A stretch of 32,001 nucleotides of DNA from Alphaproteobacteria bacterium (GTDB lineage: Bacteria > Pseudomonadota > Alphaproteobacteria > SHVW01), in the NCBI GenBank assembly GCA_016869645.1, contig VGDO01000050.1, positions 1 to 32,001 on the forward strand. The letters are read 5' to 3'. The notes under the pieces were generated by a model, which was given only the letters and a program-made list of their open reading frames with translations, searched no databases and was not told the DNA's origin. Positions within the stretch are counted from its first letter, which is position 1; every line of letters starts with the position of its first letter. Positions 1 through 8,595 of this stretch are shown here, one piece after another. Both the position numbers and the translations under genes were made by a program.

Positions 1-1
1 G

Positions 2-103
2 CGCGACTTCGAGCGCTACGAGCGAACCGTCGCCGCCTTCTTCCGCCTCGCCATGATCCGCCTCATGCTCCGCCGCTTGACCCGAACAACAGCTTGCTCC
101 TGA
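2..103 (+). CDS. C-terminal end of an IS5-type DDE transposase (cut by window edge)
   Basis: The open frame entering from the left edge encodes 33 residues, beginning RDFERYERTVAAFFRLAMIR and ending in TGA at 101-103. A basic tail of the form RDFERYxRTVAxFxRLAMIRxMLRRL is what I recognise as the end of IS5-family transposases in alphaproteobacteria. The catalytic DDE residues lie outside the window, so I cannot tell whether the element is intact. The inverted-repeat end of the element should lie shortly after 103, but I could not define it with confidence. Confidence 0.6.
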   Translation, partial: RDFERYERTVAAFFRLAMIRLMLRRLTRTTACS

Positions 104-106
104 ATC

Positions 107-529
107 TCAACTTCCTGGATCGGCTCTCAGCCATTTCAAACCAGAACTGGACACGCCGTGGGTCGACCAGGTCGACCGGCGGTCGATCTCTATCACCACG
201 AACCCATTGCAAGATTGCGCATGGCCGTTGAGCGAGACGTGGACAGCCGTTGCGTCGCCATCGAACTCGATCATCCAGATCGTCGACATGAGTCGCGCTG
301 CGTTCAGTTCACCAAGCTTCTTTTGAAACGTCGGGTTCTGCAGCATGTCGCGGTTGTCGCAAGCGATCATGAAAAGTCCCATGGCGCCCTCGCGAATTGT
401 CATTGATTGCAGCTTGAACTTGGCGACGGCATGCGCCGCGACAAGCAGCGCGACGTGGCAAAGTCGTGACATGTGTGGCGATCCGCTGGTACGGTCCGCT
501 AGCGTGCAACCTGGCCCGAGCATCGACAC
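107..529 (-). CDS. Doubtful hypothetical protein, possibly broken by the adjacent IS
   Basis: I do not recognise a family. The frame gives at most 140 residues. A shorter start at 472 would give an N-terminus with a hydrophobic stretch (MSRLCHVALLVAAHAVA), and another ATG lies at 403. The middle (residues about 43-115) has a balanced composition with I, F, M, N and D, unlike the Arg/Ala/Pro-rich shadow frames elsewhere in this window, which is the main reason to list it. No convincing ribosome binding site precedes any of the starts. The frame ends four bases past the transposase stop codon, so its last 20 or so codons may be insertion-sequence DNA and the original gene may be truncated. It could also be non-coding. 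Confidence 0.3.
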   Translation of the reverse strand: MSMLGPGCTLADRTSGSPHMSRLCHVALLVAAHAVAKFKLQSMTIREGAMGLFMIACDNRDMLQNPTFQKKLGELNAARLMSTIWMIEFDGDATAVHVSLNGHAQSCNGFVVIEIDRRSTWSTHGVSSSGLKWLRADPGS

Positions 530-660
530 AAACGTAGATGTGCCGGAATCGGTTCCGCACCTCTCATCACGGACGGAATGCGAACTCTGTCACGATTGTC
601 AAAGCAGTCGCTGGGCAACAGAATGACGGGAGCCGGCGGGGCCGGCCGGGGGGAAGCGAC
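530..660. other. Short non-coding gap before the amidase gene
   Basis: No frame here looks coding. The amidase frame stays open upstream to 538, but the residues before 661 do not resemble the family N-terminus. The last part (about 636-660) is G-rich and holds the amidase ribosome binding site. No clear promoter was identified. Confidence 0.4.
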
Positions 661-2067
661 ATGACCGGCGACATCTGGCGTTGGGACGCGGTCGAGGTGG
701 CCGCGGCGATCCGCACGAAAAAGATCAGCGCGCGCGAGGCGACCATGGCTGCGCTGAGGCGAATGGAGACGGCCAACCCGCGCATCAACGCGGTCACGGT
801 ACCGCTTGCCGATCAGGCGCTGGCCGCGGCCGACATGGCTGACCGCATGCAGGCGAAGGGCGAGGCGCTGGGTCTGCTGCACGGCATCCCGGTCACCATC
901 AAGGAGAATGTCGACCAGGAAGGCTGCTCGACGCCCAACGGCGTGGTTGCCTATGAGAAGATCGTCGCGGAGACCGACAGCCCGCCGGTCGCCAATTGGC
1001 GCAAGGCCGGCGCCATCATCATCGGCCGCACGAACACGCCGGGCTTCAGCTACCGCTGGGACACCGACAACACGCTGCGCGGGCGCACCTACAATCCGTG
1101 GTCGCGCGAACATACGGCCGGCGGATCGAGCGGTGGCGCCGGCTCGTCGGTTGCCAGCGGCATCGGCCACCTCGCGCATGGCAACGACTATGGCGGCTCG
1201 ATCCGCTATCCGGCCTATTGCTGCGGCGTCGCGGGCATCCGGCCCTCGCTCGGCCGCGTGCCCGCCTTCAACGCGACGGCACCGGCCGAACGACCGCTGA
1301 CTGGCCAGGTCATGTCGGTACAGGGGCCGCTCGGGCGCCGCGTGCGCGACGTGCGCCTCGGACTTGCCGCCATGGCGGGCCGCGATGCGCGCGATCCCTG
1401 GTGGGCGCCGGCGCCCCTCGATGGGCCGCCGCCCCAGCGTCCAATCCGCGTGGCGATCTTCTCCGATTGGGGCAGCCGCAAGGTCCATGCCGATGTCGCC
1501 GGCGCTTTGCGGCAGGCAAGCAATGCACTGGCGGCCGCCGGCTATGCCGTCGAGCCGGCAACGCCGCCGGGTGTCGATCGCATTGCCGAGCTGTGGCGCC
1601 TGCTCGTCGTCAACGAGATGCGCCAGCTCACCAAGTCGATCATCCAGCGCGACGGCGATCCCGGCATCCAGAAGGCCTTCGGCTATTTCGACGCGCTGGT
1701 GCCCGAGATCGGCCTTGCCGACTACATGAAGGGCGTGGCCGAGCGCAACAAATGGCTGCGTGAATGGTCAATCTTCCAGGAACGCCACACGCTGGTGCTG
1801 GCGCCGGTGTCGCTCGAGCCGCCCTTCAAGATCGGCTTCGACACGACCAGCGTCGAGCGCATGGCCGACGTGATGGCGGCCCAGACACCGCAATACATGA
1901 TCAATTTCCTCGGGTTGCCGGCGACCGCGGTGCCGGTCGGCACGGCGGCCGGCCTGCCCATGGGCGTGCAGGTCATCGCGCCGCGCTTCCGCGAAGATCT
2001 CAGCCTCGATGCCGCCGAGGTGATCGAGGCGCAGCATGGGCTGCCGACGCCGGTCGATCCCCGGTAA
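661..2067 (+). CDS. Amidase signature-family hydrolase
   Basis: A 468-residue member of the amidase signature family, which hydrolyses carboxamide bonds through a Ser-cisSer-Lys triad. All three positions are visible: Lys81 in VTIKEN, the cis-Ser156 in AGGSSGGAGSS, and the nucleophile Ser180 in NDYGGSIR; the 24-residue spacing between the two serines matches the family. Length is normal (about 450-500). The start at 661 is preceded by a G-rich Shine-Dalgarno stretch and gives a family-like N-terminus. It lies alone, convergent with corA, with a large palindromic repeat directly after its stop codon, so the context does not show the substrate. It is unlikely to be GatA, because no gatB or gatC is nearby. 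Confidence 0.85.
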   Translation: MTGDIWRWDAVEVAAAIRTKKISAREATMAALRRMETANPRINAVTVPLADQALAAADMADRMQAKGEALGLLHGIPVTIKENVDQEGCSTPNGVVAYEKIVAETDSPPVANWRKAGAIIIGRTNTPGFSYRWDTDNTLRGRTYNPWSREHTAGGSSGGAGSSVASGIGHLAHGNDYGGSIRYPAYCCGVAGIRPSLGRVPAFNATAPAERPLTGQVMSVQGPLGRRVRDVRLGLAAMAGRDARDPWWAPAPLDGPPPQRPIRVAIFSDWGSRKVHADVAGALRQASNALAAAGYAVEPATPPGVDRIAELWRLLVVNEMRQLTKSIIQRDGDPGIQKAFGYFDALVPEIGLADYMKGVAERNKWLREWSIFQERHTLVLAPVSLEPPFKIGFDTTSVERMADVMAAQTPQYMINFLGLPATAVPVGTAAGLPMGVQVIAPRFREDLSLDAAEVIEAQHGLPTPVDPR

Positions 2068-2176
2068 CCCTCCCTCGCGCGTAGCGTGGGGGAGGGCAGG
2101 GTGGGGGCCCGTAGTGCCAAGCGCTGACCGCAAGAGCCCCACCCCGACCCTCCCCCGCCTTCGGCAAGGGAGGGAG
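2068..2176. repeat. Large imperfect palindromic interspersed repeat between convergent genes
   Basis: Two arms of about 38-40 bases, 2068-2106 and 2137-2175, are near reverse complements. Each contains CCCTCCCT at the outer end and GGGGGAGGG plus a GGTGGGG block inside. They enclose a loop of about 30 bases. The repeat begins at the base after the amidase TAA. Such GC-rich hairpins are widespread intergenic repeats in alphaproteobacterial genomes. Between two convergent genes it probably also stops transcription from both sides, although there is no T-tract. Confidence 0.6.
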
Positions 2177-2201
2177 TACTGCAATATGTGAGAGTGACGC
2201 T

Positions 2202-3197
2202 CTACAACCACCCCTTACGGCGGAAGTAGAGATAGGGCAACACCGCGGACACGACCATCAGGCCCAGCGCCCAGGGGTATCCGAAGAGCCATGCGAGTTC
2301 GGGCATGTGCTGGAAGTTCATGCCGTACATGCTGGCGACCAGTGTGGGCGGCAGGAAGATCACAGCGGCTACCGAGAAGATCTTGATTATGCGGTTCTGC
2401 TCGATGTTGATCATGCCCAGCGTGGCGTCGAGCAGGAAGTTGGTCTTGTGCGACTCGAAGGTGGCATGCTCGCCCAGGGACGCGATGTCGCTGCGCAATT
2501 GCCGCAAGCGTCCCTTCTGATCCTTGCCGTCCCACCCCGCGGCGGTGTCGAGGGTCTGGCCGAGAAAGCGCAGCAGCCGCGTCACGCTCAGCAGGCTCTC
2601 GCGCACCGTCGTCGTGATGTCCTCGCTGCGGCCGAGGCCCTTGAGGATGACCTGGAGATCGCGCGCCTCGCCCTCGCGCCGGCGGCGCTGGTTCGACTTC
2701 TCCTGGAAAATCTGTTGCGACAGACCGTCGAGGTCGAGCGATATCTTCTCCAGGATGTCAGCCATGCGGTTGACGAAGGATTCCAGCAGCGTGATCAGAA
2801 TCTCCACGCCCGACGGCGCCAGGGGGACCTGCTTGGCGACGCGCACGGCGCAGGTCGTGATCGGGCGTGGGTCCGTGTAGCGCAAGGTGATCAGGCGACG
2901 ACCCGTGAGAATGAAGGTGATGGCGTCGCTGGTCGGGTTGGGATCGTCGGCATGCGCAATGAAGGTCGCCGTCATATAGATGGCCGGGCCGTCGACATAG
3001 AGCCGGTTCGACGGCTCGATCTCGCGCATTTCGGCATGGCTCGGCAGCGCCACCGCATAGGCATCCTCGATGCGCTTTTTCTCCTCGATCGTGGGCTGGA
3101 ACAAGTCGAGCCACAAGGTTTCGGGGGGCACGCTGTCGCCCTCGGCGAGCTCGACCCGCTCGATGCGCCCCTGGCGCGGCACGTGAACATAGATCAT
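2202..3197 (-). CDS. corA: CorA-family magnesium/divalent cation channel
   Basis: A 331-residue inner-membrane channel of the CorA family, which carries Mg2+ (sometimes Co2+ or Ni2+) into the cell as a pentamer. The signature GMN motif at residues 292-294, in YGMNF, ends the first transmembrane helix. It is followed by the MPEL periplasmic loop, a second helix and a basic C-terminal tail (YFRRKGWL). The N-terminal 230 or so residues are the charged, largely helical cytoplasmic funnel. Length is typical. The start at 3197 has no strong Shine-Dalgarno. It is divergent from hpnA across about 165 bases and shows no functional link to the hopanoid genes. Confidence 0.93.
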   Translation of the reverse strand: MIYVHVPRQGRIERVELAEGDSVPPETLWLDLFQPTIEEKKRIEDAYAVALPSHAEMREIEPSNRLYVDGPAIYMTATFIAHADDPNPTSDAITFILTGRRLITLRYTDPRPITTCAVRVAKQVPLAPSGVEILITLLESFVNRMADILEKISLDLDGLSQQIFQEKSNQRRRREGEARDLQVILKGLGRSEDITTTVRESLLSVTRLLRFLGQTLDTAAGWDGKDQKGRLRQLRSDIASLGEHATFESHKTNFLLDATLGMINIEQNRIIKIFSVAAVIFLPPTLVASMYGMNFQHMPELAWLFGYPWALGLMVVSAVLPYLYFRRKGWL

Positions 3198-3362
3198 GTC
3201 GAAACCGGCTGAAGGTTTGTGCGAAGCGCGGGCCCGGTCGTGCTCCGTACGCTTGAGGTCACGCTAGTGGTTTCAAACTTGCGCTGTCAATCGCCGTAGG
3301 CCGGGCCGCTGTAAGCTGGGCGGACTGGCCCGGGTTCGCCGTCCCGTCTATAACCGGATGCC

Positions 3363-4376
3363 ATGACAACTGGCACCGCCCCCGCCCCCTTGGCGCTGGT
3401 CACCGGCGCTACCGGATTCGTTGGCTCGGCCGTGGTGCGCGCGCTGCTTGCGACCGGCTTGCGGGTCCGCACGCTCGTGCGCCCGGGCAGCAACCGCGCG
3501 AACCTGGCCGATCTGCCGGTCGAAACCGCAGAGGGCAGGCTCGAGGACGGCGCAACCTTGAAGCGCGCGCTCGTCGGGTGCACTTCGCTCTTCCATGTTG
3601 CCGCCGACTATCGCCTGTGGGTGCCCGACGCCGAGGCCATGCTGGCGACCAATGTCGCGGGGACACGTGCGCTGATGGAGGCGGCACTCGCCGTCGGCGT
3701 CAAGCGCATCGTCTATACCAGCAGCGTCGCCGTGCTGGCCCCGACCGAGGACGGTTCGCCGGCCGACGAGGCGACACCCTCGCGGCTCGAGGACATGATC
3801 GGTCCCTACAAGTGCTCGAAGTTCATCGCCGAGCAGGTCGTCTCGGAAATGATCGAGCGGCGCGGCTTGCCCGCGGTCATCGTCAATCCTTCGACGCCGA
3901 TCGGGCCGCGCGACATCCGGCCGACGCCGACCGGCCGTGTCGTGCTCGAAGCGGCCAATGGCCGCGTCCCCGCCTATGTCGACACTGGGCTCAACCTGGT
4001 CCATGTCGATGACGTCGCGGCGGGCCACCTGCTGGCCTTCGAGCGCGGGCGCGTCGGCCGCCGCTACATCCTCGGCGGCGACAACACGGCGCTCGCCGAC
4101 ATGCTGCGCGAGATCGCGGCGATCGTCGGCCGCCGGCCGCCGCTGATGGCGCTGCCGCGAACCGCACTCTACCCCGTGGCCGCGATCGCCGAAGCATGGG
4201 CGCGCATGACCGGGCGCGAGCCCTTGCTGACCATCGATGGTCTGCGCATGTCGCGCAAGAAGATGTATTTCAGCTCGGCGCGCGCCGAGCAGGAGCTGGG
4301 CTATCGCCACCGCCCTGCGCGTGCCGCACTCGAGGACGCGATCGCATGGTTCCGGGCCAGGGGAATGTGCCGATGA
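3363..4376 (+). CDS. hpnA: HpnA, hopanoid-associated NAD-dependent sugar epimerase-like protein
   Basis: A 337-residue extended short-chain dehydrogenase/reductase of the dihydroflavonol-reductase-like type. The Rossmann motif TGATGFVG is at residues 14-21. Further on, TSSVAVL carries the catalytic Ser region and YKCSK gives the YxxxK pair. The HpnA subgroup is consistently linked to hopanoid loci, but its reaction is not firmly established. It is the first gene of the + strand operon. Its stop overlaps the hpnB start (ATGA), so the two are probably translationally coupled. A TATAAC sequence lies at 3349-3354, but I saw no good -35 box. Confidence 0.9.
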   Translation: MTTGTAPAPLALVTGATGFVGSAVVRALLATGLRVRTLVRPGSNRANLADLPVETAEGRLEDGATLKRALVGCTSLFHVAADYRLWVPDAEAMLATNVAGTRALMEAALAVGVKRIVYTSSVAVLAPTEDGSPADEATPSRLEDMIGPYKCSKFIAEQVVSEMIERRGLPAVIVNPSTPIGPRDIRPTPTGRVVLEAANGRVPAYVDTGLNLVHVDDVAAGHLLAFERGRVGRRYILGGDNTALADMLREIAAIVGRRPPLMALPRTALYPVAAIAEAWARMTGREPLLTIDGLRMSRKKMYFSSARAEQELGYRHRPARAALEDAIAWFRARGMCR

Positions 4377-5533
4377 GCGAGGCTGTGCTCGCACTGGCGC
4401 TGCTTTCGGCGGCGATCTGGCTCTACCTGATCCTGTTCCGTGGCGGCTTCTGGCGCGCGCGCTCGGAGCCGTTGGCGCCCGAACCGGTCAACCTTCCCGA
4501 CGTAGTGGCCGTCGTGCCGGCGCGCGACGAAGCGGAGACGATCGCCGACACCATAGGGTCTCTGCTCCGCCAGGCCTATCGCGGCCGTTTCGACATCGTG
4601 CTGGTCGACGACCACAGCAGCGATGGCACCGCCGAGATCGCGCGCCGCGCCGCGGGAGAGTCGCCGCGGCTGCACGTCGTGCCGGCGCGGGCGTTGCCGG
4701 CGGGCTGGAGCGGCAAGCTGTGGGCCGTATCGGAAGGACTCGCGGCGGCCGAGCGCCTGTCCCCCGGCGCACGCTACGTATTGATGACAGACGCCGACAT
4801 CGTGCATGCGCCTGACAGCCTCCTACGCTTGGTCGCACGCGGCGAGGCACATGGCCTCGACTTGGTCTCGCTCATGGTTCGGCTGCGCTGCACGAGCTGG
4901 GCCGAGCGCGCCTTCGTGCCGGCCTTCGTGTTTTTCTTCGCCATGCTCTACCCCTTCGCCTGGGTTAGGCGCGGCGATCGCGCCACAGCGGCGGCGGCCG
5001 GCGGTTGCATGCTGGTGCGGCGGTCGGCGCTCGACCGCATCGGCGGCATCGAGGCCATCCGCGGGCAATTGATCGACGACTGCGCGCTCGCCACGGCGAT
5101 CAAGGGTTCTGGCGGCGCGATCTGGCTGGATCTCGCGGACGACACGGTCAGCCTGCGACGCTACGAGCGTGCCGCTGACGTCTGGGCCATGATCGCGCGC
5201 AGTGCTTTCACGCAGCTGCGGTATTCGTCCACGCTTCTTGTTGTCGCCGCGCTGGGCATGCTCACGACGTTCTTGGCGCCGCCCGTGCTCGCCCTGCTCG
5301 GAACGGGGGCAGCCGCCTCGCTGGGCGCGCTCGCCTGGCTCGCCATGGCAGCCGCCTATCTGCCGATGCTTCGCTACTACGGAGCAGCGCTCTGGTGGGC
5401 GCCGCTGCTGCCGCTCATTGCTCTGTTCTATCTCGGCGCTACGCTCGATTCGGCGCGTCAGCATTGGCTTGGCCGCGGTGGGCGCTGGAAGGGCCGCGAC
5501 CAGAGCCGCCTGGTCGCAGGGAGCGGCCGGTGA
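4373..5533 (+). CDS. hpnB: HpnB, hopanoid-associated membrane glycosyltransferase (GT2)
   Basis: A 386-residue family 2 glycosyltransferase. It has an N-terminal membrane helix (about residues 4-22), then the GT-A fold with VVPARDEAETI, the nucleotide-binding VDDHSSDGT, the metal-binding MTDADIVHAP and the LIDDCALA acceptor-site motif, and several hydrophobic helices in the last 130 residues. HpnB is a marker of hopanoid clusters; its sugar donor and acceptor are not settled. The start at 4373 (ATGA overlap with hpnA) is supported by an AGGGGA ribosome binding site at about the right distance. The stop codon overlaps the GTG of the next gene. Confidence 0.9.
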   Translation: MSEAVLALALLSAAIWLYLILFRGGFWRARSEPLAPEPVNLPDVVAVVPARDEAETIADTIGSLLRQAYRGRFDIVLVDDHSSDGTAEIARRAAGESPRLHVVPARALPAGWSGKLWAVSEGLAAAERLSPGARYVLMTDADIVHAPDSLLRLVARGEAHGLDLVSLMVRLRCTSWAERAFVPAFVFFFAMLYPFAWVRRGDRATAAAAGGCMLVRRSALDRIGGIEAIRGQLIDDCALATAIKGSGGAIWLDLADDTVSLRRYERAADVWAMIARSAFTQLRYSSTLLVVAALGMLTTFLAPPVLALLGTGAAASLGALAWLAMAAAYLPMLRYYGAALWWAPLLPLIALFYLGATLDSARQHWLGRGGRWKGRDQSRLVAGSGR

Positions 5534-7254
5534 CCGCGCCTGTTGTGACCCCAGGCGGCGTGACGGCGGTCGAGACGCCGTCGGGCAAGGACGCCACCGG
5601 GGAGAACTTCCCTGTCGGCTCGATGCTGATCCGCGCCGATTTGCGCGGGCATGTCCACGCCTTCTATCGCTTCGCCCGACAGGCCGATGACATCGCCGAC
5701 AATCCGGCACTCGAGCCGGCCGACAAGGTTGGGCGCCTCGAAACCATGGCTGCCGTCGCCAGCGGCAGCCCCGAGGCGGACGGCCGGGCGTCGCCGGCGG
5801 CGGCCGGCTTGCGCGCCAGCTTGACCGAGTCCGGCGTCTCCTTGCGGCACGCGCTCGACCTGCTCGAGGCCTTCAAGCTCGATGCGACCAAGCTACGCTA
5901 TCGCGACTGGGACGATCTGATCGACTACTGCCGGCTGTCGGCCATGCCGGTCGGACGCTACGTTCTCGACCTGCACGGCGAGGATATTGCGACGCGGGCG
6001 CCGTCCGATGCGCTGTGCGCGGCGCTGCAGGTGATCAATCATCTGCAGGATTGCGGCGACGACTACCGCGCGCTCGATCGCGTCTATGTCCCGGCCGACG
6101 AGCTGGCGGCGACCGGCGCCCGGCTGGAGGAGCTCGGCGGGCCGATGCTGACGCCCGCCTTGCGGCGGACCATCGACATGCTGCTCGACCGCACGGCCGT
6201 CCTGGTCGCCGAGGCGCGCGATCTGCCGCGCCGGGTGCGCGATCTGCGGCTCAAATGCGAAACCGCCATCATCGTCGTGCTGGCCGAGCGATTGATCGCC
6301 TTGCTGCGCGTGCGCGATCCGCTGGCGACGCGCGCGACGTTGACCAGGTCGGCCATGCTGGCGGCGGCTGCGAGCGGAATCTGGCACGCGATGGTCGGCT
6401 GGGGCCGCGACGCCCCTGATGCGCTCGCCCAGGCGATGGCTGTACGCGCGCGCGCCTCGGGCAGCTCGTTCTATGCCGCCATGGGTGTGCTGCCGCGTGT
6501 GCGGCGTGACGCCATGTATGCGATCTATGTCTTCTGCCGCGAGGTCGACGATATTGCCGACGGCAGCGCGCCGGCGGCCGACAAGCGTCGGCAACTCGAC
6601 GAATGGCGCCGCGAGGTCGACGCACTCTATGGCGGCCTGCCGCGCCATCCCGTCGCCGTGGCGCTCAAACGCGCTGTCGAGCGCTTCCAGCTTCGACGCG
6701 ACGATTTCATGGCGGTGATCGATGGCATGGCCATGGACGCCGATGCCGAAATCCGCGCACCCGACATGGCAACTCTCGATCTCTACTGCGCACGGGTCGC
6801 CGGCGCGGTCGGGCGCCTGTCGGTGCGCGCTTTCGGCGACACGAGCGCGCGGGCCGACGAGGTGGCGGATGCGCTCGGTCGCGCGCTTCAGCTCACCAAT
6901 ATCCTGCGCGATCTCGCCGAGGATGCCGCGCGCGGGCGTCTCTATCTGCCGCGCGAGCTGCTGGCTGCCAATGGCATCGACGCTGAGGCGAGCCCGGATC
7001 GCATCCTTGCGCATCCGGCATTGCCGCTCGTCTGTGCCTCGCTCGCCCAGCAGGCGGTCGGCAGCTTCGATCGCGCGGCCGACGCCATGGCAGCGTGCTC
7101 GCGGCGGGCCATGCGGCCGGCGCGCATCATGGGCGCGGTCTATCGCGCGTTGCTCGACGAACTGCTGGTCAGGGGCTGGGGCGACATAAGCAGGCCCGTG
7201 CGCGTGTCGCGCGCCGTCAAGCTGTGGCTCCTGCTGCGCCACGGACTGGTCTGA
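5530..7254 (+). CDS. hpnCD: Fused HpnC-HpnD: hydroxysqualene synthase and presqualene diphosphate synthase in one polypeptide
   Basis: One uninterrupted frame of 574 residues contains two complete squalene/phytoene synthase-like domains. The N-terminal half (about 1-285) is HpnC, which turns presqualene diphosphate into hydroxysqualene; its prenyl-diphosphate Asp motifs are ADDIAD (52-57) and QDCGDD (173-178). The C-terminal half (about 300-574) is HpnD, which makes presqualene diphosphate from farnesyl diphosphate; its motifs are VDDIAD (339-344) and RDLAED (460-465). HpnD-like sequence starts near SGSSFYAAM at about residue 310, after a short linker. These are normally separate proteins of about 270-300 residues. 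The GTG start overlaps the hpnB stop (GTGA) and has an AGGGAG site. Internal ATGs at 6391 and 6436 could still give a separate HpnD, but neither has a well-placed ribosome binding site. Confidence 0.88.
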   Translation: MTAPVVTPGGVTAVETPSGKDATGENFPVGSMLIRADLRGHVHAFYRFARQADDIADNPALEPADKVGRLETMAAVASGSPEADGRASPAAAGLRASLTESGVSLRHALDLLEAFKLDATKLRYRDWDDLIDYCRLSAMPVGRYVLDLHGEDIATRAPSDALCAALQVINHLQDCGDDYRALDRVYVPADELAATGARLEELGGPMLTPALRRTIDMLLDRTAVLVAEARDLPRRVRDLRLKCETAIIVVLAERLIALLRVRDPLATRATLTRSAMLAAAASGIWHAMVGWGRDAPDALAQAMAVRARASGSSFYAAMGVLPRVRRDAMYAIYVFCREVDDIADGSAPAADKRRQLDEWRREVDALYGGLPRHPVAVALKRAVERFQLRRDDFMAVIDGMAMDADAEIRAPDMATLDLYCARVAGAVGRLSVRAFGDTSARADEVADALGRALQLTNILRDLAEDAARGRLYLPRELLAANGIDAEASPDRILAHPALPLVCASLAQQAVGSFDRAADAMAACSRRAMRPARIMGAVYRALLDELLVRGWGDISRPVRVSRAVKLWLLLRHGLV

Positions 7255-8510
7255 TGCCTGTCGTTCATGTTGTCGGCGCGGGCCTCGCCGGTCTTGCCGC
7301 CGCCGTGACGCTGGCCGGCGCAGGACGGGCCGTCCTGCTCCACGAGGCGGGCGCGCAGGCCGGCGGCCGGTGCCGCTCCTATTTCGATCGCGAGCTCGGC
7401 TGCCGCATCGACAATGGCAATCACCTGTTGCTGTCGGGCAATCGGGCGGTGATGTCCTATCTGGGCGCGATCGGCGCGACTAATAGCTTGACGGGCCCGG
7501 CGAGCCCGCGCTTTCCGTTCCTCGATCTGGCCAGCGGCGAGCGCTGGACGATCGAGCTCAGCCGTGGATCGTGGCCGGGCTGGATCTGGGACCCAGAGCG
7601 TCGGGTTCCCGGCACCGGCGCGCTCGACTATCTCGGCATCTGCAAGCTCGCGTGGGCCGCCGGGGACCTGACGGTCGCCCAGGCGCTGGGCGGTCACGGC
7701 CGAGTCTATGACCTGCTGTGGCGACCCTTCGCCGTCGCCGCGCTCAACACGGAGGCGGAAAGCGCCTCGGCGCGGTTGCTGTGGCAGGTCGTGCGCGAGA
7801 GCCTCGGCCGCGGCGGCGCGGCATGCCGACCTCTGGTGCCGCGCGTCGGATTATCGGAAAGCCTGGTCGACCCGGCGCTCCGATTTCTGAATGACAGAGA
7901 CATGGGCGTGCAGCTCGGGCGGCGCCTGCGCCGCGTCGCTTTCGTCGGGAGTCGCGTTGCTTCGCTCGATTTCGGTGATGGTGCGGTCGATCTCGGCGAC
8001 GGTGACGACCTCATCCTCGCCGTGCCGGCCGCGGTCGCCGCCGATCTGGTTCCGGAGCAGACCGTGCCGACCGAGCATCGCGCGATCATCAACGCGCACT
8101 ATCGGATGTCCCTGTCCAGTCATGAGCTAGGCGCAGCAGGCATGCTCGGCCTGACCGGCGGGTTGGTCGAATGGATCTTCGTCAAGCGCGAGGTCATCTC
8201 GACCACCATCAGCGCGGGCGACCGGCAAGTCGATCGACCGGCCGAGGAACTGGCAGGCGCGATCTGGAAGGAGGTGGCGCGCGCGCTCGACCTCGATCGA
8301 GACAGGATGCCGCCCTGGCGCGTCGTCAAGGAGCGCCGTGCGACCTTTGCCGCGACACCGCCGCAGCTGCGTCGCCGGCCCGGCCCTGCGACACGATGGC
8401 GCAACCTGTGGCTGGCCGGCGACTGGACCGACACCGGACTGCCCGGAACCATCGAAGGGGCCGTGCGTTCGGGCCGCAAGGCGGCGGCTCGAATCGTCGA
8501 GAATGGTTGA
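7254..8510 (+). CDS. hpnE: HpnE, hydroxysqualene dehydroxylase (FAD-dependent amine-oxidase fold)
   Basis: A 418-residue flavoprotein that reduces hydroxysqualene to squalene, the last step of the HpnC/D/E route. The FAD-binding GAGLAGLAAA is at residues 8-17, followed by an acidic E at the end of the second strand and a GGRCRSY motif near residue 38. The C-terminal flavin-contact segment reads NLWLAGDWTDTGLPGTIEGAV, typical of this fold. Length is normal. The start codon shares one base with the preceding stop (TGATG), so translation is coupled to the hpnCD fusion. An 85-base gap follows before shc. Confidence 0.92.
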   Translation: MPVVHVVGAGLAGLAAAVTLAGAGRAVLLHEAGAQAGGRCRSYFDRELGCRIDNGNHLLLSGNRAVMSYLGAIGATNSLTGPASPRFPFLDLASGERWTIELSRGSWPGWIWDPERRVPGTGALDYLGICKLAWAAGDLTVAQALGGHGRVYDLLWRPFAVAALNTEAESASARLLWQVVRESLGRGGAACRPLVPRVGLSESLVDPALRFLNDRDMGVQLGRRLRRVAFVGSRVASLDFGDGAVDLGDGDDLILAVPAAVAADLVPEQTVPTEHRAIINAHYRMSLSSHELGAAGMLGLTGGLVEWIFVKREVISTTISAGDRQVDRPAEELAGAIWKEVARALDLDRDRMPPWRVVKERRATFAATPPQLRRRPGPATRWRNLWLAGDWTDTGLPGTIEGAVRSGRKAAARIVENG

Positions 8511-8595
8511 TTTGCCTGGGTTTGACGGGCCCTTGAACCGGACCGCCTCTTCGAGGATGATGCGGCCAAATTGAAACAACCCCCGTTCCTCGTCC

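Noticed and set aside
538..660. Upstream extension of the amidase by 41 codons
   Set aside because: The residues do not resemble an amidase N-terminus, while 661 has a Shine-Dalgarno stretch and gives a normal family start.
499..1488. Minus-strand frame of 329 codons opposite the amidase gene
   Set aside because: Complement of the amidase coding sequence; composition is Arg/Ala/Gly-rich and without recognisable domain.
5893..7242. Antisense frame of 449 codons opposite the hpnCD fusion
   Set aside because: Shadow of the HpnC-HpnD coding strand with low-complexity Arg/Ala/His composition and no ribosome binding site.
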